Shown piece after piece: positions 1-8,440 of a stretch of DNA of 15,495 bases. The notes beneath the pieces were generated by a model that saw nothing but the letters and a program-made list of their open reading frames with translations, was not told where the DNA came from and did not search any database. Each line of letters opens with the position of its first letter. The first letter of the stretch is position 1. Source of the stretch: Martensiomyces pterosporus (lineage: Eukaryota > Kickxellomycota > Kickxellomycetes > Kickxellales > Kickxellaceae); the NCBI GenBank assembly GCA_025201845.1, contig MU604119.1, positions 1 through 15,495 on the forward strand, written 5' to 3'. The position numbers and the translations under genes are program-made.

Positions 1-2406
1 TGGTCGCTGCTGGCGCGCTGCACGTCGTTGATGGCCAGCGATACTAGCGCGTCGCGTGTGCGCGGGCAGTCGATCAAAGCCAAGGCGAGCTTGCCGATAG
101 ACTCGAACACTGCAGCGCGGACGTGGTGCGATGGCTCGCGCGGACCAGCCAGGCGGTCAACGAGCTGGAGCCACTGTCTGTCTGGCACCGAGCGGTGCGG
201 CTGGTTCTTGTACATGTATGAATTAAGCGGGTCTTGTCCATCACTGCCACTGTCGCAGTCGCTGTCAATGGACAGCTGCCCCTGGAGGCTGCGTCCAATG
301 CTGGTGTTTACAGAGAGCCGCTGAAGGCTCTCCAGGTTTGACGAGAGGCTGGAGACGCTCGACCGAACCGAGGCGGTGCTCGAGCCGACCGCGCTAAGCG
401 GCGGCGACTTTGCAAACCACTGCAGCGTGTGCTTGCGCTCAAACTCGGGCAGCGGCCTGGGGGAGCCCAGAAGCGCACGGTCGTTTCTTGCTGCCAGCAC
501 CAGTGCCAGCCCGGGCAGCGCATGTCTGGCTGCGCTCTGGCGGACCTGCCAGATGGCGTCCTGAGTGAGGCTCAAGAAGCACTGGAACAGGACATCGAGC
601 GCCAAGTCGACAGACACTGCTTTTGCCAGCGAGCCCAAGACAGCAGCAGCATCGCGTCTGACCTCGAACGCCTTGTCGCTGCAGGAACGCTCGACAACTG
701 GAACAAACACTGCTGGCCGCATCTTGGCGCCAAACTCGACTGCTACCAGGTGGATCATGTGGAGCATCAGCAGCTTCCGCCGTGTGCGCTCCAGCCGTGC
801 TTCCTCGTCCGCGGGAGAGACAAAGAACCCAGTGCCGGGTGAGCCGCCGTGCGAAATGTCGTCAAAGTCCAAGTAATCGTCGGATGGGCTGCTACTTGGC
901 GCCGTATTCGAGCGGTCCCTACTCCTGCTCGACTCGCCGCTGCTGCCTGCAGCGTCATCGTCGCCATCGCCGCCTGAGGCCTGGCTGGCGGACGGCATCT
1001 TTTCGCTTTGCCAGCTGCGTCTGCCAAACAGCGAGGCAAACCCAGAGCTCAGCTTGTTCCCGCGTGCCTGCTGCTCTTGCTGAGATGGAGATTGGTCGCC
1101 AGATGACCTTCCTTTAGGGCTGGGTAACGATGATGATGATGAAGATGATGACGTAAGCGACTGGGTGGACGGGGGGCGGGATTTGACAACCATCTCCTTT
1201 GACCGCTGCCTCTGCAGCATGAGATGCTGGTGCAGCGGGTTTTGCACCAGACCCAAGATGACGCCATGGACAATTTCCGTGTGGTATCTGTCAAAGCTCA
1301 GCCGCCGGCCCAGCGCCACTGTCGCCCGCTGCGCTGGAAGTGAGACTGACGGATGGGGTGTAAGCAGCACGCGGTGGAGCCAAGTGCTAAAGTCGTCGTC
1401 AGTCGGTATGGCAATCGGGGGTACAATCTGTGGAGGCGGCGGAGTCTGCGAGCGCTGCCTCGACAATTCCTCATCTGGCTCTCCAGCCTCCTCATCGCCT
1501 GCCGCTGCATCTGCGTTCGCGTCAGTGGCAGCACCCTCGGCGCTGCTGGGCTCGCCCGCATCTGCTGCACTAGTCTCTGGGCCATCATCGGTGTCCTTAA
1601 TGCCGCTTACCTCGTCGGCTGCCTTTGGCGCGCTATCGTTAGATTTCCTGCCAACCGACGACTTTGCAGAGTCCGACGAAGTTGACATGCGAGCAGCGAA
1701 CCCCTTGTTCTCAAAGTAGAAATGCAGCACCGGCAACAGATTCTGCGCCATTGTCTCTCTAACAAAGAGCTCTCGATCGTCCGACAATCGCATGGCGATT
1801 GGAACAAGCACTCCCATGGCGATTTCCTTCGACTCGCGCGCCAGCAGCCTGCCGACCTCCTTGGCTGCCCACACGCGCTGGAATATGAACACGCTGGAAG
1901 ACCGCTGGCAGAATATCTCTAATGGGCTCAGGTTCTCCTCGCCATGTTCCAGCGTCTTCACTTCGAGCTGCTTGGCTTTGTCCTCAATCATGGGTTCCAG
2001 CAACTCGCTCTCTGTGGTGCCATGCGGGTTTGCCTTTCGGTCGGATGCAGCCACCCGGTGGACTACCACTCCTGGCGGCAGGCTAGGCGCTGGCCCACCC
2101 TCGCCCTCTGCTGCTGGTGCTGCTGCTGTGCTTCCGCTGCTCTCCTTGTCGGCTGTGCTGTCGCCGGCAGTTTGCGAATGAGTAGCTCCGGATGCAGCTG
2201 GTGCGGCTTCTAATGTGTCTACGCCTGTGCTTTGCTCATCCTCAATTTGGGCAGGCACCTCCTCCAGGTCCTCGTCCTCGTCCGAGCCCCAGTCGAACCC
2301 AAAGTCTGCAGCACAAGAGAGTAGAGGCACCACGGGGGTGTTGAGTAGCCAATGCTGCTTGAAATGAGCGGACACAAGTGCTGCTGTTGATGTGCTTACC
2401 TGCCAT
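1..2406 (-). CDS. PP4 regulatory subunit 1-like HEAT-repeat protein, 3' end cut by window edge
   Basis: Two coding segments, 2400-2406 and 1-2305, join across a GT-AG intron to give at least 770 residues with no stop; the C-terminus lies outside the window. The start at 2406 follows an in-frame TAA nine bases upstream and has a strong context (GCGGCCATGG). The protein opens MADFGFDWGSDEDED, an acidic head, followed by a low-complexity region to about residue 125. Helical HEAT-type stretches lie near 128-203 (LSPLEIFCQR onward), 306-357, 512-608 (FEVRRDAAAVLGSLAK and IWQVRQSAARHALPGL) and 712-760. Ser/Ala/Asp-rich linkers separate them, including an eight-Ser run at 388-395. The order and wording of these repeats resemble the PP4R1 family, which binds and targets protein phosphatase 4. 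That assignment is from pattern memory; another PP2A/PP4-type HEAT regulator is possible. Probably cytoplasmic or nuclear, as no signal peptide or membrane segment is seen. Confidence 0.65.
2306..2399 (-). other. Intron 1 of the PP4R1-like gene
   Basis: On the minus strand the start codon reads ATGGCAG|GTAAGC and the acceptor reads TGCTGCAG|ACTTTGGG. The 94-base intron has a near-consensus donor and a CAG acceptor. Splicing gives Met-Ala-Asp-Phe-Gly-Phe-Asp and opens a reading frame of over 2,300 bases. It leaves only seven coding bases in the first exon. Confidence 0.8.
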
Positions 2407-3013
2407 GGCCGCTTATTTTTAGAACTGTCTCGCTTGTGGCTTGTGGAATGCTGCTGACACTGACTGAAATTAAAATAGAAAAAGAAGCAGAAGGGACCAG
2501 TGTGTAACGCCAGAAGCTACAACATATGCCGCTGTGTGGATGGCTGCTGATTTTCTGCCAGAGCTGGAAACCCGAAGGAGAGCCAGCGCTCTTCCGCCTT
2601 GCCGGTGTTTCCCAGGCGGCAGGTCTTTGGCCCTGGCGGTGTTCTTGGAGAGGACCGGGCGGCGCGGCTCGTTTCTTGAACTCGAGCAGCCAGCCGAGCC
2701 GGACAGGGCTACCTTGCTGCTGCATCACGTGCGGCGCTGTGTGGTTCCTGGCACACGCAAATTAGAAGCTGACGACGGGGTCACGCGCCCTGAAACCAAT
2801 GTCGCAGCCATGCCTCCCTGCCACAGAGCGAAGGTGGGCTGACCACGGCGCCCACTGCTGGAGGAGCGGAGGGTACAAAACAGTCCTCCCAGGCACCATT
2901 CTCCCTTCTCCCTTTCTTCCCTTCATTAGCACACATACAATTCTATCGACACTATCACCTATCTGTATATTCTTATTCTTTTCCAGCCATCAATACCCAT
3001 CTAGCAACAAGCC
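2407..3013. promoter_or_regulatory. Divergent intergenic promoter between the PP4R1-like and RNase T2 genes
   Basis: No credible gene lies here; the open frames in it lack domain character. For the rightward RNase T2 gene it holds a CCAAT box (2796-2800), a TATA-like TACAAAA (2874-2880, about 140 bases before the start codon) and a pyrimidine-rich leader (about 2883-2926), a common layout in fungal promoters. A CACGTG E-box sits at 2726-2731 and could serve either gene. The A-rich stretch near 2467-2487 lies about 60-80 bases upstream of the PP4R1-like start. All assignments are by motif only. Confidence 0.5.
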
Positions 3014-3883
3014 ATGCTTATCTCTACTGCTGCCACCACCCAGTTTGGAATGCTGAGCGTGCTCGCTGTCGTGTCTGCTGCTGCAGCCGTTGGCGGAGCC
3101 AGCCTTGTGGACCCCAAGCTGGTTGTCCAGCAGGACAGCGGCGACATGGAACTGGTTATCGGCGGCGAGCAGTTCTCGCCTGACACCTGTCCCATCGACA
3201 CTATCTCTTGCACACGCAAGGACGTTGATCCATGCTGCAGCCCACAGAACGGGCTCCTGGTTCTGTCGCAGCAGTGGGACACGCGCTGGGGCCCGTCAGA
3301 TGCCTTTACAGTGCACGGGCTGTGGCCCGACACATGTGCCGGTAGACAGCTGCCGGGAGGCGGGTGTGATCGCTCGCGTGCATACACCAACATCACGGGC
3401 ATCCTCCAGGACAGCGACCCGGACCTCCTGGCCGACATGACCACCTACTGGCCGTCCAACAAGGGGGACAACAACTGGTTCTGGACCCACGAGTGGGTCA
3501 AGCACGGCACCTGCGTCACAACCCTGCACCCTCGCTGCTACGGACCAGACAGCTACACACCAAGCCAGGAGGTTGCCGACTACTTCAGGTCAATCCTGGA
3601 GCTGCGCGAGAAGTACGACCTCTTCCGCGCGCTTAACGCATCGGGCATCGTCCCGACCAAGCCGGAGGGTGGCCGGAGACCCAAGAACACGTACACATTG
3701 GCCCAGTTCAAGGCAGCCATCAGAAACGCCTGGGGCGTGGACCCGAATGTCAAGTGCATCGGCCGCAGACTGCAGGAGGTCTGGCTGTGGTTCAAGGTGC
3801 GCGGTCGCGACAACTACTACCCCGTGGATCCCTGGGGCAGTGACACATGCAGTCGCATCAGCTACCAGCGCAAGTCTACGTAG
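3014..3883 (+). CDS. Secreted ribonuclease T2
   Basis: A complete intronless gene of 289 residues, a normal length for fungal RNase T2 enzymes, which cleave single-stranded RNA through a 2',3'-cyclic phosphate intermediate. Both family active-site blocks are present: CAS I as FTVHGLWPD (residues 98-106, catalytic His101) and CAS II as HEWVKHGTC (159-167, with Glu160 and His164). A hydrophobic N-terminus, residues about 10-30 (FGMLSVLAVVSAAAAVGGA), looks like a signal peptide. Cysteines are abundant and possible N-glycosylation sites occur at NIT (126) and NAS (208), fitting secretion or delivery to a vacuole. The upstream leader is CT-rich and no ATG precedes this start in it. The 3' end converges on RTA1-like gene A with 85 bases between stop codons. 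Role inferred from family: nutrient scavenging or rRNA turnover. Confidence 0.95.
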   Translation: MLISTAATTQFGMLSVLAVVSAAAAVGGASLVDPKLVVQQDSGDMELVIGGEQFSPDTCPIDTISCTRKDVDPCCSPQNGLLVLSQQWDTRWGPSDAFTVHGLWPDTCAGRQLPGGGCDRSRAYTNITGILQDSDPDLLADMTTYWPSNKGDNNWFWTHEWVKHGTCVTTLHPRCYGPDSYTPSQEVADYFRSILELREKYDLFRALNASGIVPTKPEGGRRPKNTYTLAQFKAAIRNAWGVDPNVKCIGRRLQEVWLWFKVRGRDNYYPVDPWGSDTCSRISYQRKST

Positions 3884-3950
3884 ATTCACTTTGTGAAGGC
3901 TTGGTTCAACACGGGGGATGCATTACCAGTGATGCACTTTTATGGCTATC

Positions 3951-3956
3951 TTTATT
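3951..3956 (-). terminator. Poly(A) signal AATAAA for RTA1-like gene A
   Basis: The plus strand reads tttatt, so the minus strand has AATAAA inside AAATAAAG, 13-18 bases past the stop of gene A. It lies in the 85-base gap between convergent stop codons, so transcripts of the two genes probably overlap at their 3' ends. Confidence 0.5.
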
Positions 3957-3968
3957 TCCTGGTTAAAC

Positions 3969-4778
3969 CTAGTATATCTCGATGGCATCGCTTGTAGGGG
4001 CCCTGTTAAAGTGGTGCCCAACAAAGAGCACAATGTTGAGCACGAAGGCGAGGAGGATCATGGCCGAGTCAAAGACGTAGAACGCCCACTCGCAGCTATA
4101 AATCTTGCCACCGTACCCGTCAGCAAACTCGATCAACCGGTAGATTGATCTGATGTAGATGAGGGTTGTAGAGAGGATGACGTTAAACATGAGCTTCCTC
4201 TTTGCGCCCTCCCAGGTTGCGTCTTTGGGGCCTCTTGGAACGGTGTAGAGTCCATTACGAGCAACGGAGATTGCAATGAAGAAGAAGATGGTCAAGAAAA
4301 ATAGCTGGATGGCCAGTCCAACGATTGCAATCCACTTGCCCATCTTTGTGGTACTTTCCGATGCCATCATGCTGCCACCGGTGCTCTGCAGCATGAACGA
4401 AAAGACGTCGCTGGAGAAGAAGAACCAGGTGATGAACTTGGGCCTGAGCCAGAAGTGGCTGGGCTTGGCCCGCGATCTGCGCACCACCTCGCCAATTGTC
4501 TTGTACTCGAACAGCGCGAATGCGTTGGGAGGAAGCAGAAGGAACAGGTTCATGGCGATGTATAGTCCCAAGGACACATGGTCGATACACACTGCCCTGA
4601 GAGCGTAGCCGACAGATTCGGCCACTGCAGTTCCCGTCAGTATGTGTATCCACTTTGGCGACGACGTTCTGGAAGTTTTGACTGCAATAACAACGCCGAC
4701 AAGGAAAAACACCACTGCGGCTGCCTCGGGGGCACCGTGGATGGGCGTGTAGGTGAAATAATCGTGAGCCGAGGACAT
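3969..4778 (-). CDS. RTA1-like seven-transmembrane protein A (array copy 1)
   Basis: A complete intronless gene of 269 residues. The RTA1 family (fungal lipid-translocating exporter type, including yeast Rsb1 and Rta1) has seven membrane helices and is linked to release of sphingoid bases and resistance to sterol-like toxicants. Family-type features seen: a short outer N-terminus (DYFTYTPIHGAPEAA), helices near residues 18-35, 43-63, 69-90, 112-134, 148-172, 196-214 and 229-253, the central SSDVFSFMLQSTGGSMM (122-138), and RSIYRLIEFADGYGG (210-224) followed by E230 and FYVFD. The start is the first ATG downstream of a TATA box 118 bases upstream. Nearest relatives in the window are genes B and C, all head to tail. 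The substrate cannot be read from sequence. Confidence 0.92.
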   Translation of the reverse strand: MSSAHDYFTYTPIHGAPEAAAVVFFLVGVVIAVKTSRTSSPKWIHILTGTAVAESVGYALRAVCIDHVSLGLYIAMNLFLLLPPNAFALFEYKTIGEVVRRSRAKPSHFWLRPKFITWFFFSSDVFSFMLQSTGGSMMASESTTKMGKWIAIVGLAIQLFFLTIFFFIAISVARNGLYTVPRGPKDATWEGAKRKLMFNVILSTTLIYIRSIYRLIEFADGYGGKIYSCEWAFYVFDSAMILLAFVLNIVLFVGHHFNRAPTSDAIEIY

Positions 4779-4895
4779 GGATGAGGTGTGTGTGTCTGTC
4801 GAAGGTGGTGGTGATGTACAGAGTATGCGATGCGACCGAGGTGGGGCGTTCGGTGTGAGTTGCTCTGTGTTTGAGAAGCAGACTCAGTAACACGG

Positions 4896-4903
4896 TATTT
4901 ATA
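4896..4903 (-). promoter_or_regulatory. TATA box of RTA1-like gene A
   Basis: The minus strand reads TATAAATA followed by CCG, 118 bases upstream of the gene A start codon. No ATG occurs between this box and the chosen start. Gene B has the same TATAAATACCG string. Confidence 0.7.
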
Positions 4904-5211
4904 CTCTCATCAAGATGGATAAACAGCACGCAGCCGAATGCCTGCTCTTTGCTTCAAGGTGCGAGTCTGTTAAAGAGGACCTGTGGTCTACAGTTGGTCT
5001 CTATGCAATAGCGCCAAGAGCCCATGTTCCAAAAATACCTCTTAGCACCCGAATGAATGCGAAGGGCAGAGGGTCGGTCTGTCGGTGTTTTGCGCAACGC
5101 GATTAAGAAAGCGCTTGGAGATTCAGAATACGATGCTGTTTGTCGCGGGTGACCACGCCTCTCCTTTGCGCCTGTGTAGATCACTGCGCATGCACAAACC
5201 CCAGTAGGAAA

Positions 5212-5287
5212 GTGCGGAAATACCAAGAGTTGTCGATTTTCCATGCCCATGCAGCAGGGGCTCTTGGTATGCAAGCAGCAAAGCGAG
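5212..5287. repeat. Inverted-repeat promoter block, copy 1 (upstream of gene A)
   Basis: Contains the perfect 10-base inverted repeat ATACCAAGAG (5220-5229) and CTCTTGGTAT (5261-5270) with a 31-base spacer. It starts GTGCGGAAATACCAAGA, has CATGCAG in the middle (5248-5254) and ends GCAAAG-N-GAG. A matching block lies at 8569-8647. The left edge is 434 bases upstream of the gene A start codon. Likely a binding site for a dimeric regulator or paired sites, inferred from conservation and symmetry. Confidence 0.7.
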
Positions 5288-5555
5288 ACCACCTCGCCTT
5301 GCGGGCGTGGAGGCGCAGGAGCTAAATGCAGAATCCACATGGCGTGCTGATGCGGCTTAAAGCTGGCGAAGAAAGCCGAGCGTACCAGCGCCGCCCACAC
5401 AAAACTACTGGAATTTTGCCTTGGCACTGCTTTAGTAGCAATCACATATGTATTTACTTGAAAGGATATTGGATGGCAGACTATGTGTATTGAGGCAGAC
5501 AAGCTGAAAAAAGGCTGCAGAGCCTGTGCTGCCTGTAAATCTGGCATTTGCCGCA

Positions 5556-6383
5556 TCAGCAGTTCGCCTTGGTCGACAGCATCTCAATGGTGTCGCTTGT
5601 GGCCACTCCATTAAAATGGTGCCCGACAAAGAACACAATATTTGCCACAAAGGCAAGGAGGATCATGGCACAGTCAAAGACGTAGAACGCCCACTCGCAG
5701 CTATAAATCTTGCCGCCGTATCCGTCAGCAAACTCGATCAGCCGGTAAACGGATCTGATGTAAATGAGGGCAGTAGCAGCGATCACGGTATACATGAGCT
5801 TCTTCTTCGCGCCCTCGGGGCTCTTGTCTCTGGGACCCATTGCGACTGTATACGCGATATCGCGGGTGACGTGAACGGCGATGAAGAGGAAGCAGGTGAG
5901 GAAAAATAGCTGTATGGCCAGACCAATAAGCGCAACCCACTTGCCCGTCTTTGTGGTGCTTTCCGAGGCCATCATGCTGCCGCCGGCGCTCTGCAAAAGA
6001 AATGAGAAGACGTCGCTGGAGAAGAAGAACCAGGTGATGAACCTGGGCCGCAGCCAAAAGTGCCTGGGTGTGGCGTGGGATCTGCGCACCACCTCACCCA
6101 CTGTCTTGTACTCGAACAGAGCAAACGCATTAGGCGGGAGCAGAAGGAACAGAGTCATGCCGATGTAGATGCCCAGGGATGCATGGTCGATGCACACGGC
6201 TCGCAGAGCGTAGCCTATGCACTCGGCTATCGCTGTGCCCGTGAGGATGTGCACCCATTTTGGCGACGACGTCTTGTGTGTTTTGACGGCGATAAGAATA
6301 GCGACGGCAGCAAAAACGACAGCAGCGGCCTCGGGTGCGCCGTGCACGGGTATGTAGGTGAAGTACTTGCGAGCCGAGGTCAT
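5556..6383 (-). CDS. RTA1-like seven-transmembrane protein B (array copy 2)
   Basis: A complete intronless gene of 275 residues, with MTSARKYFTYIPVHGAPEAAA at the N-terminus matching the starts of copies A and C. The open frame extends 85 codons further upstream, but that part has no counterpart in A or C and spans a TATAAATA box at 6530-6537, so the ATG at 6383, the first after the box, is chosen. Same helices and signatures as A: FITWFFFSSDVFSFLLQSAG, RSVYRLIEFADGYGGKIYS, WAFYVFDCAM. The C-terminus is six residues longer than A, ending LSTKANC. It sits between A and C in the same orientation, so the three arose by tandem duplication. Expected role is membrane lipid or amphiphile translocation or sensing, from family only. 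Confidence 0.92.
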   Translation of the reverse strand: MTSARKYFTYIPVHGAPEAAAVVFAAVAILIAVKTHKTSSPKWVHILTGTAIAECIGYALRAVCIDHASLGIYIGMTLFLLLPPNAFALFEYKTVGEVVRRSHATPRHFWLRPRFITWFFFSSDVFSFLLQSAGGSMMASESTTKTGKWVALIGLAIQLFFLTCFLFIAVHVTRDIAYTVAMGPRDKSPEGAKKKLMYTVIAATALIYIRSVYRLIEFADGYGGKIYSCEWAFYVFDCAMILLAFVANIVFFVGHHFNGVATSDTIEMLSTKANC

Positions 6384-6529
6384 GGCGAGAGGTGTGCGTG
6401 CTGGTGGAGAGCAGTCGCCGTATATACAGAGCGGGTATGGCTCCTTTGGAGTATAGTACAAGAGGATATTGCGGCGGGAGTTATCTATGGCGAGAAACGG
6501 AGTCTGTGGTGTCGTGCACCAAGCGTCGG

Positions 6530-6537
6530 TATTTATA
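6530..6537 (-). promoter_or_regulatory. TATA box of RTA1-like gene B
   Basis: The minus strand reads TATAAATACCG, identical over 11 bases to the box of gene A, 147 bases upstream of the start at 6383. No ATG lies between them. Its position argues against translation starting at the upstream ATG (6638). Confidence 0.65.
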
Positions 6538-7058
6538 TTCATTAACCCAGGCGCTGGGTTCTCCTCTTGCGAGCTGCTACCTGACCAACTGCCCCCCAGG
6601 TTATCGATGGACAGCCCGTTTTGGTTTCCTGGTTGCAAAGCTGCTCACCCTGCACGGGCACTATGGCCCGCCGGACCAGTAATGAGCAGAGCCCGTGTGC
6701 TTGTGTAACCCTCTTGCGCCAAGCCAACGAGAGCAGGTTCCGTCGGCGTCTGCAAAAATTCCTGTTAGAATGCGCTGCTCTGGTGGGGAAGTGGGTCTTC
6801 GCCAAGCCCTGTGTATTTGGGGATCAAGAATCAGAGGCAGCAGGGCACCACCAGGACAACAGCGCTGAGCAGTGCGGCAGATAGATCAAATTTGGTGTTG
6901 TGTTGAATCTTGCTCTATTGCTATGCGTGGCGGCAAATGTATTTTTAGAACGCGTGTTGAGCAAGACTGGAGCAGATGGGCGTTTTATCTCAAGGAGAAT
7001 GCGGAGGGCGCGCAGGAGCTACCGCGATTTATTCCATCTGGGGTTGCTCACACCCAAT

Positions 7059-7078
7059 ATGCCAAGAACAAGCCAAGA
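7059..7078. repeat. Shared 20-base CCAAGAAC element, copy 1
   Basis: ATGCCAAGAACAAGCCAAGA is exactly repeated at 8789-8808. It contains two CCAAGA cores spaced 10 bases apart, about one helical turn. It lies 676 bases upstream of the gene B start codon. Probably a regulatory site, inferred from exact conservation in otherwise unalike flanks. Confidence 0.6.
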
Positions 7079-7337
7079 CACCAGTTTACATGAATAGAAT
7101 TCCTGTGACGTTCCAAACAAAACAAAGGCCGGCCGGGAACTCTCCGGCAAACCGAGATTGCCCCGCAGTCTGCCATATTAATCTGCTGCGAGTAGAGAGA
7201 CTTGGGCAGGTGCGAGGCGCAAATTTGCAAATAATGTATGGAACTATGTTTGATGGACAGTGAACAAAGAAATAAACAATAAGAAAACTAGCGCAACTGT
7301 ACACTGCTTGTAGGGACTATCAGCAGCTTGCTTTGGC

Positions 7338-8147
7338 CTAGCACATCTCGATAGCGTCGTTTATAGCTGCCTTGCTGAAGTGGTCGCCGACAAAGAACAC
7401 GATGTTGAGGGCAAAGCCGGCCAGGATCATAGCAAAGTCGAACACGTAGAAGGGCCACTCGCTGCTGTAGATCTTGCCGCCATATCCATCGGCAAACTCA
7501 ATCAGCCTGTAGACCGACCGGATGTAGATGAGCGCGATTGTAGCAAAGACAGTGTACATCAGCCTCTTCTTTGCGCCCTCGGGGGTCTTGTCCTTCCGTC
7601 CCCTGGCCACCTTGTACGAGGGATCGCGATGGACATAGATAGCGGTAACAACGAAGCAGGCCAAAAACACAAGCTGGACAGCCAGGCCCACTAGCGCAAT
7701 CCACTTGCCGCTCTGCGCAGAGTCTTTCGAGGACATCATGCTGGCACCAGTGCTCTGCAGGAGGAACGAGAAGACATCACTGGAGAAGAAGAACCAGGTA
7801 ATGAACTTGGGCCGCAGCCAGAAGTGCTTGGCCTGCACGTTGGAGTGGCGCACCACCTGGCCCACTGTCTTGTACTCGTACAGCGCGAATGCGTTAGGGG
7901 GCAAAAGGAGGAACAGGTTCATGGCGACGAACATCCCCAGGGATATGTGGTTGATGCACACGGCGCGGAAGATGTACCCCAGGGACTCGGCGACTGCTGT
8001 TCCGGTAAGAATGTGTACCCAGCGCGGGGACTGTGTCTGCTTTGCCTTGATGACAACTAGGATTGCGATGCCCGCAAAGATGACTGCTGCGGCCTCGGGT
8101 GCGCCGTGTACGGGCGTGTACGTGAAGTAGTCTTCTGTTGTCGACAT
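7338..8147 (-). CDS. RTA1-like seven-transmembrane protein C (array copy 3)
   Basis: A complete intronless gene of 269 residues, the same length as copy A. Family signatures: HILTGTAVAESLGY, LLLPPNAFALYEYKTVGQ, FITWFFFSSDVFSFLLQSTG, RSVYRLIEFADGYGGKIYS and FYVFDFAM. Differences from A and B include SSEW for SCEW in the last loop, GASMMSSKDSAQSGKW in place of GGSMMASESTTK, and a C-terminus ending AIEMC. The start is fixed by alignment with the other copies. Two ATGs occur in its probable leader, unlike A and B. It has the richest promoter of the three, with both shared modules. Function is assigned by family only: membrane lipid or amphiphile export or stress resistance. Confidence 0.92.
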   Translation of the reverse strand: MSTTEDYFTYTPVHGAPEAAAVIFAGIAILVVIKAKQTQSPRWVHILTGTAVAESLGYIFRAVCINHISLGMFVAMNLFLLLPPNAFALYEYKTVGQVVRHSNVQAKHFWLRPKFITWFFFSSDVFSFLLQSTGASMMSSKDSAQSGKWIALVGLAVQLVFLACFVVTAIYVHRDPSYKVARGRKDKTPEGAKKRLMYTVFATIALIYIRSVYRLIEFADGYGGKIYSSEWPFYVFDFAMILAGFALNIVFFVGDHFSKAAINDAIEMC

Positions 8148-8165
8148 GGCAATAACAATATACTG

Positions 8166-8228
8166 CTAGCAAAGTACCAGGTGTGCTGTGTGATGGGCAG
8201 GTGTGATGGGGAGGAATACATGTAGCAT
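8166..8228 (-). other. Short upstream open reading frame in the gene C leader
   Basis: An ATG at 8228 opens a 20-codon frame ending TAG at 8166, before the gene C start at 8147. A second ATG at 8221 opens a frame that overlaps the start of gene C out of frame and ends at 8057. Both lie downstream of the TATA box at 8264-8271, but so close to the expected transcript start that they may not be included in every mRNA. Confidence 0.4.
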
Positions 8229-8263
8229 GCTGTGGCTAGAAACGACGTGGCTCCTTGCCGCTC

Positions 8264-8271
8264 CTTATATA
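8264..8271 (-). promoter_or_regulatory. TATA box of RTA1-like gene C
   Basis: The minus strand reads TATATAAG, 117 bases upstream of the start codon, nearly the same spacing as gene A (118). Confidence 0.65.
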
Positions 8272-8440
8272 CGCTCTGCTCGGCATTTCGGAGATATAGC
8301 GTCGGGTTCACTATGTCTGCCTGCCACCCTCCGCAAGGATGCGTGCCTAGAGATAGTGTGCTGCTGTGTTAGCGCTTTTATGCCAACATTTGCCAAGTCC
8401 TTTATGCCAAAAATAAATGCATATGTAGGAGCGACAAAAA

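Larger units (their letters stand above)
4779..5555. promoter_or_regulatory. Intergenic region between RTA1-like genes A and B
   Basis: About 780 bases without a credible gene. It holds the leader and TATA box of gene A, a single CCAAGAG (5014-5020), and the inverted-repeat block at 5212-5287. The part from about 5290 to 5555 holds the 3' flank of gene B, where I see no clear motif. A 200-codon minus-strand open frame covers most of the region but shows no family resemblance and has no promoter of its own. Confidence 0.5.
6384..7337. promoter_or_regulatory. Intergenic region between RTA1-like genes B and C
   Basis: About 950 bases without a credible gene. Nearest gene B are a TATATA string (about 6419-6424) and the stronger TATAAATA box (6530-6537). 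CCAAGCC occurs near 6719 and 6803, and the 20-base CCAAGAAC element at 7059-7078. The 3' flank of gene C (about 7200-7337) is AT-richer and has AATAAA only on the plus strand (about 7270), where no upstream gene exists. I did not find the inverted-repeat block seen upstream of A and C here. Confidence 0.5.

Noticed and set aside
1165..1719. 184-codon plus-strand frame rich in Ser and Ala
   Set aside because: Antisense shadow of the low-complexity part of the PP4R1-like gene.
2396..2728. 110-codon minus-strand frame upstream of the PP4R1-like gene
   Set aside because: It lies in the divergent promoter, ends just past the real start codon in another frame and has no domain.
3902..3912. GGTTCAACAC resembling a tRNA B box
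   Set aside because: Lacks the conserved trailing CC, no A box at proper distance and no cloverleaf can be drawn.
4954..5556. 200-codon minus-strand frame between genes A and B
   Set aside because: It covers the gene A promoter including the inverted-repeat block, has no recognisable domain and no promoter of its own.
6384..6638. 85-codon N-terminal extension of RTA1-like gene B
   Set aside because: No counterpart in copies A or C, it crosses a TATAAATA box, and the ATG at 6383 aligns with the starts of both paralogs.
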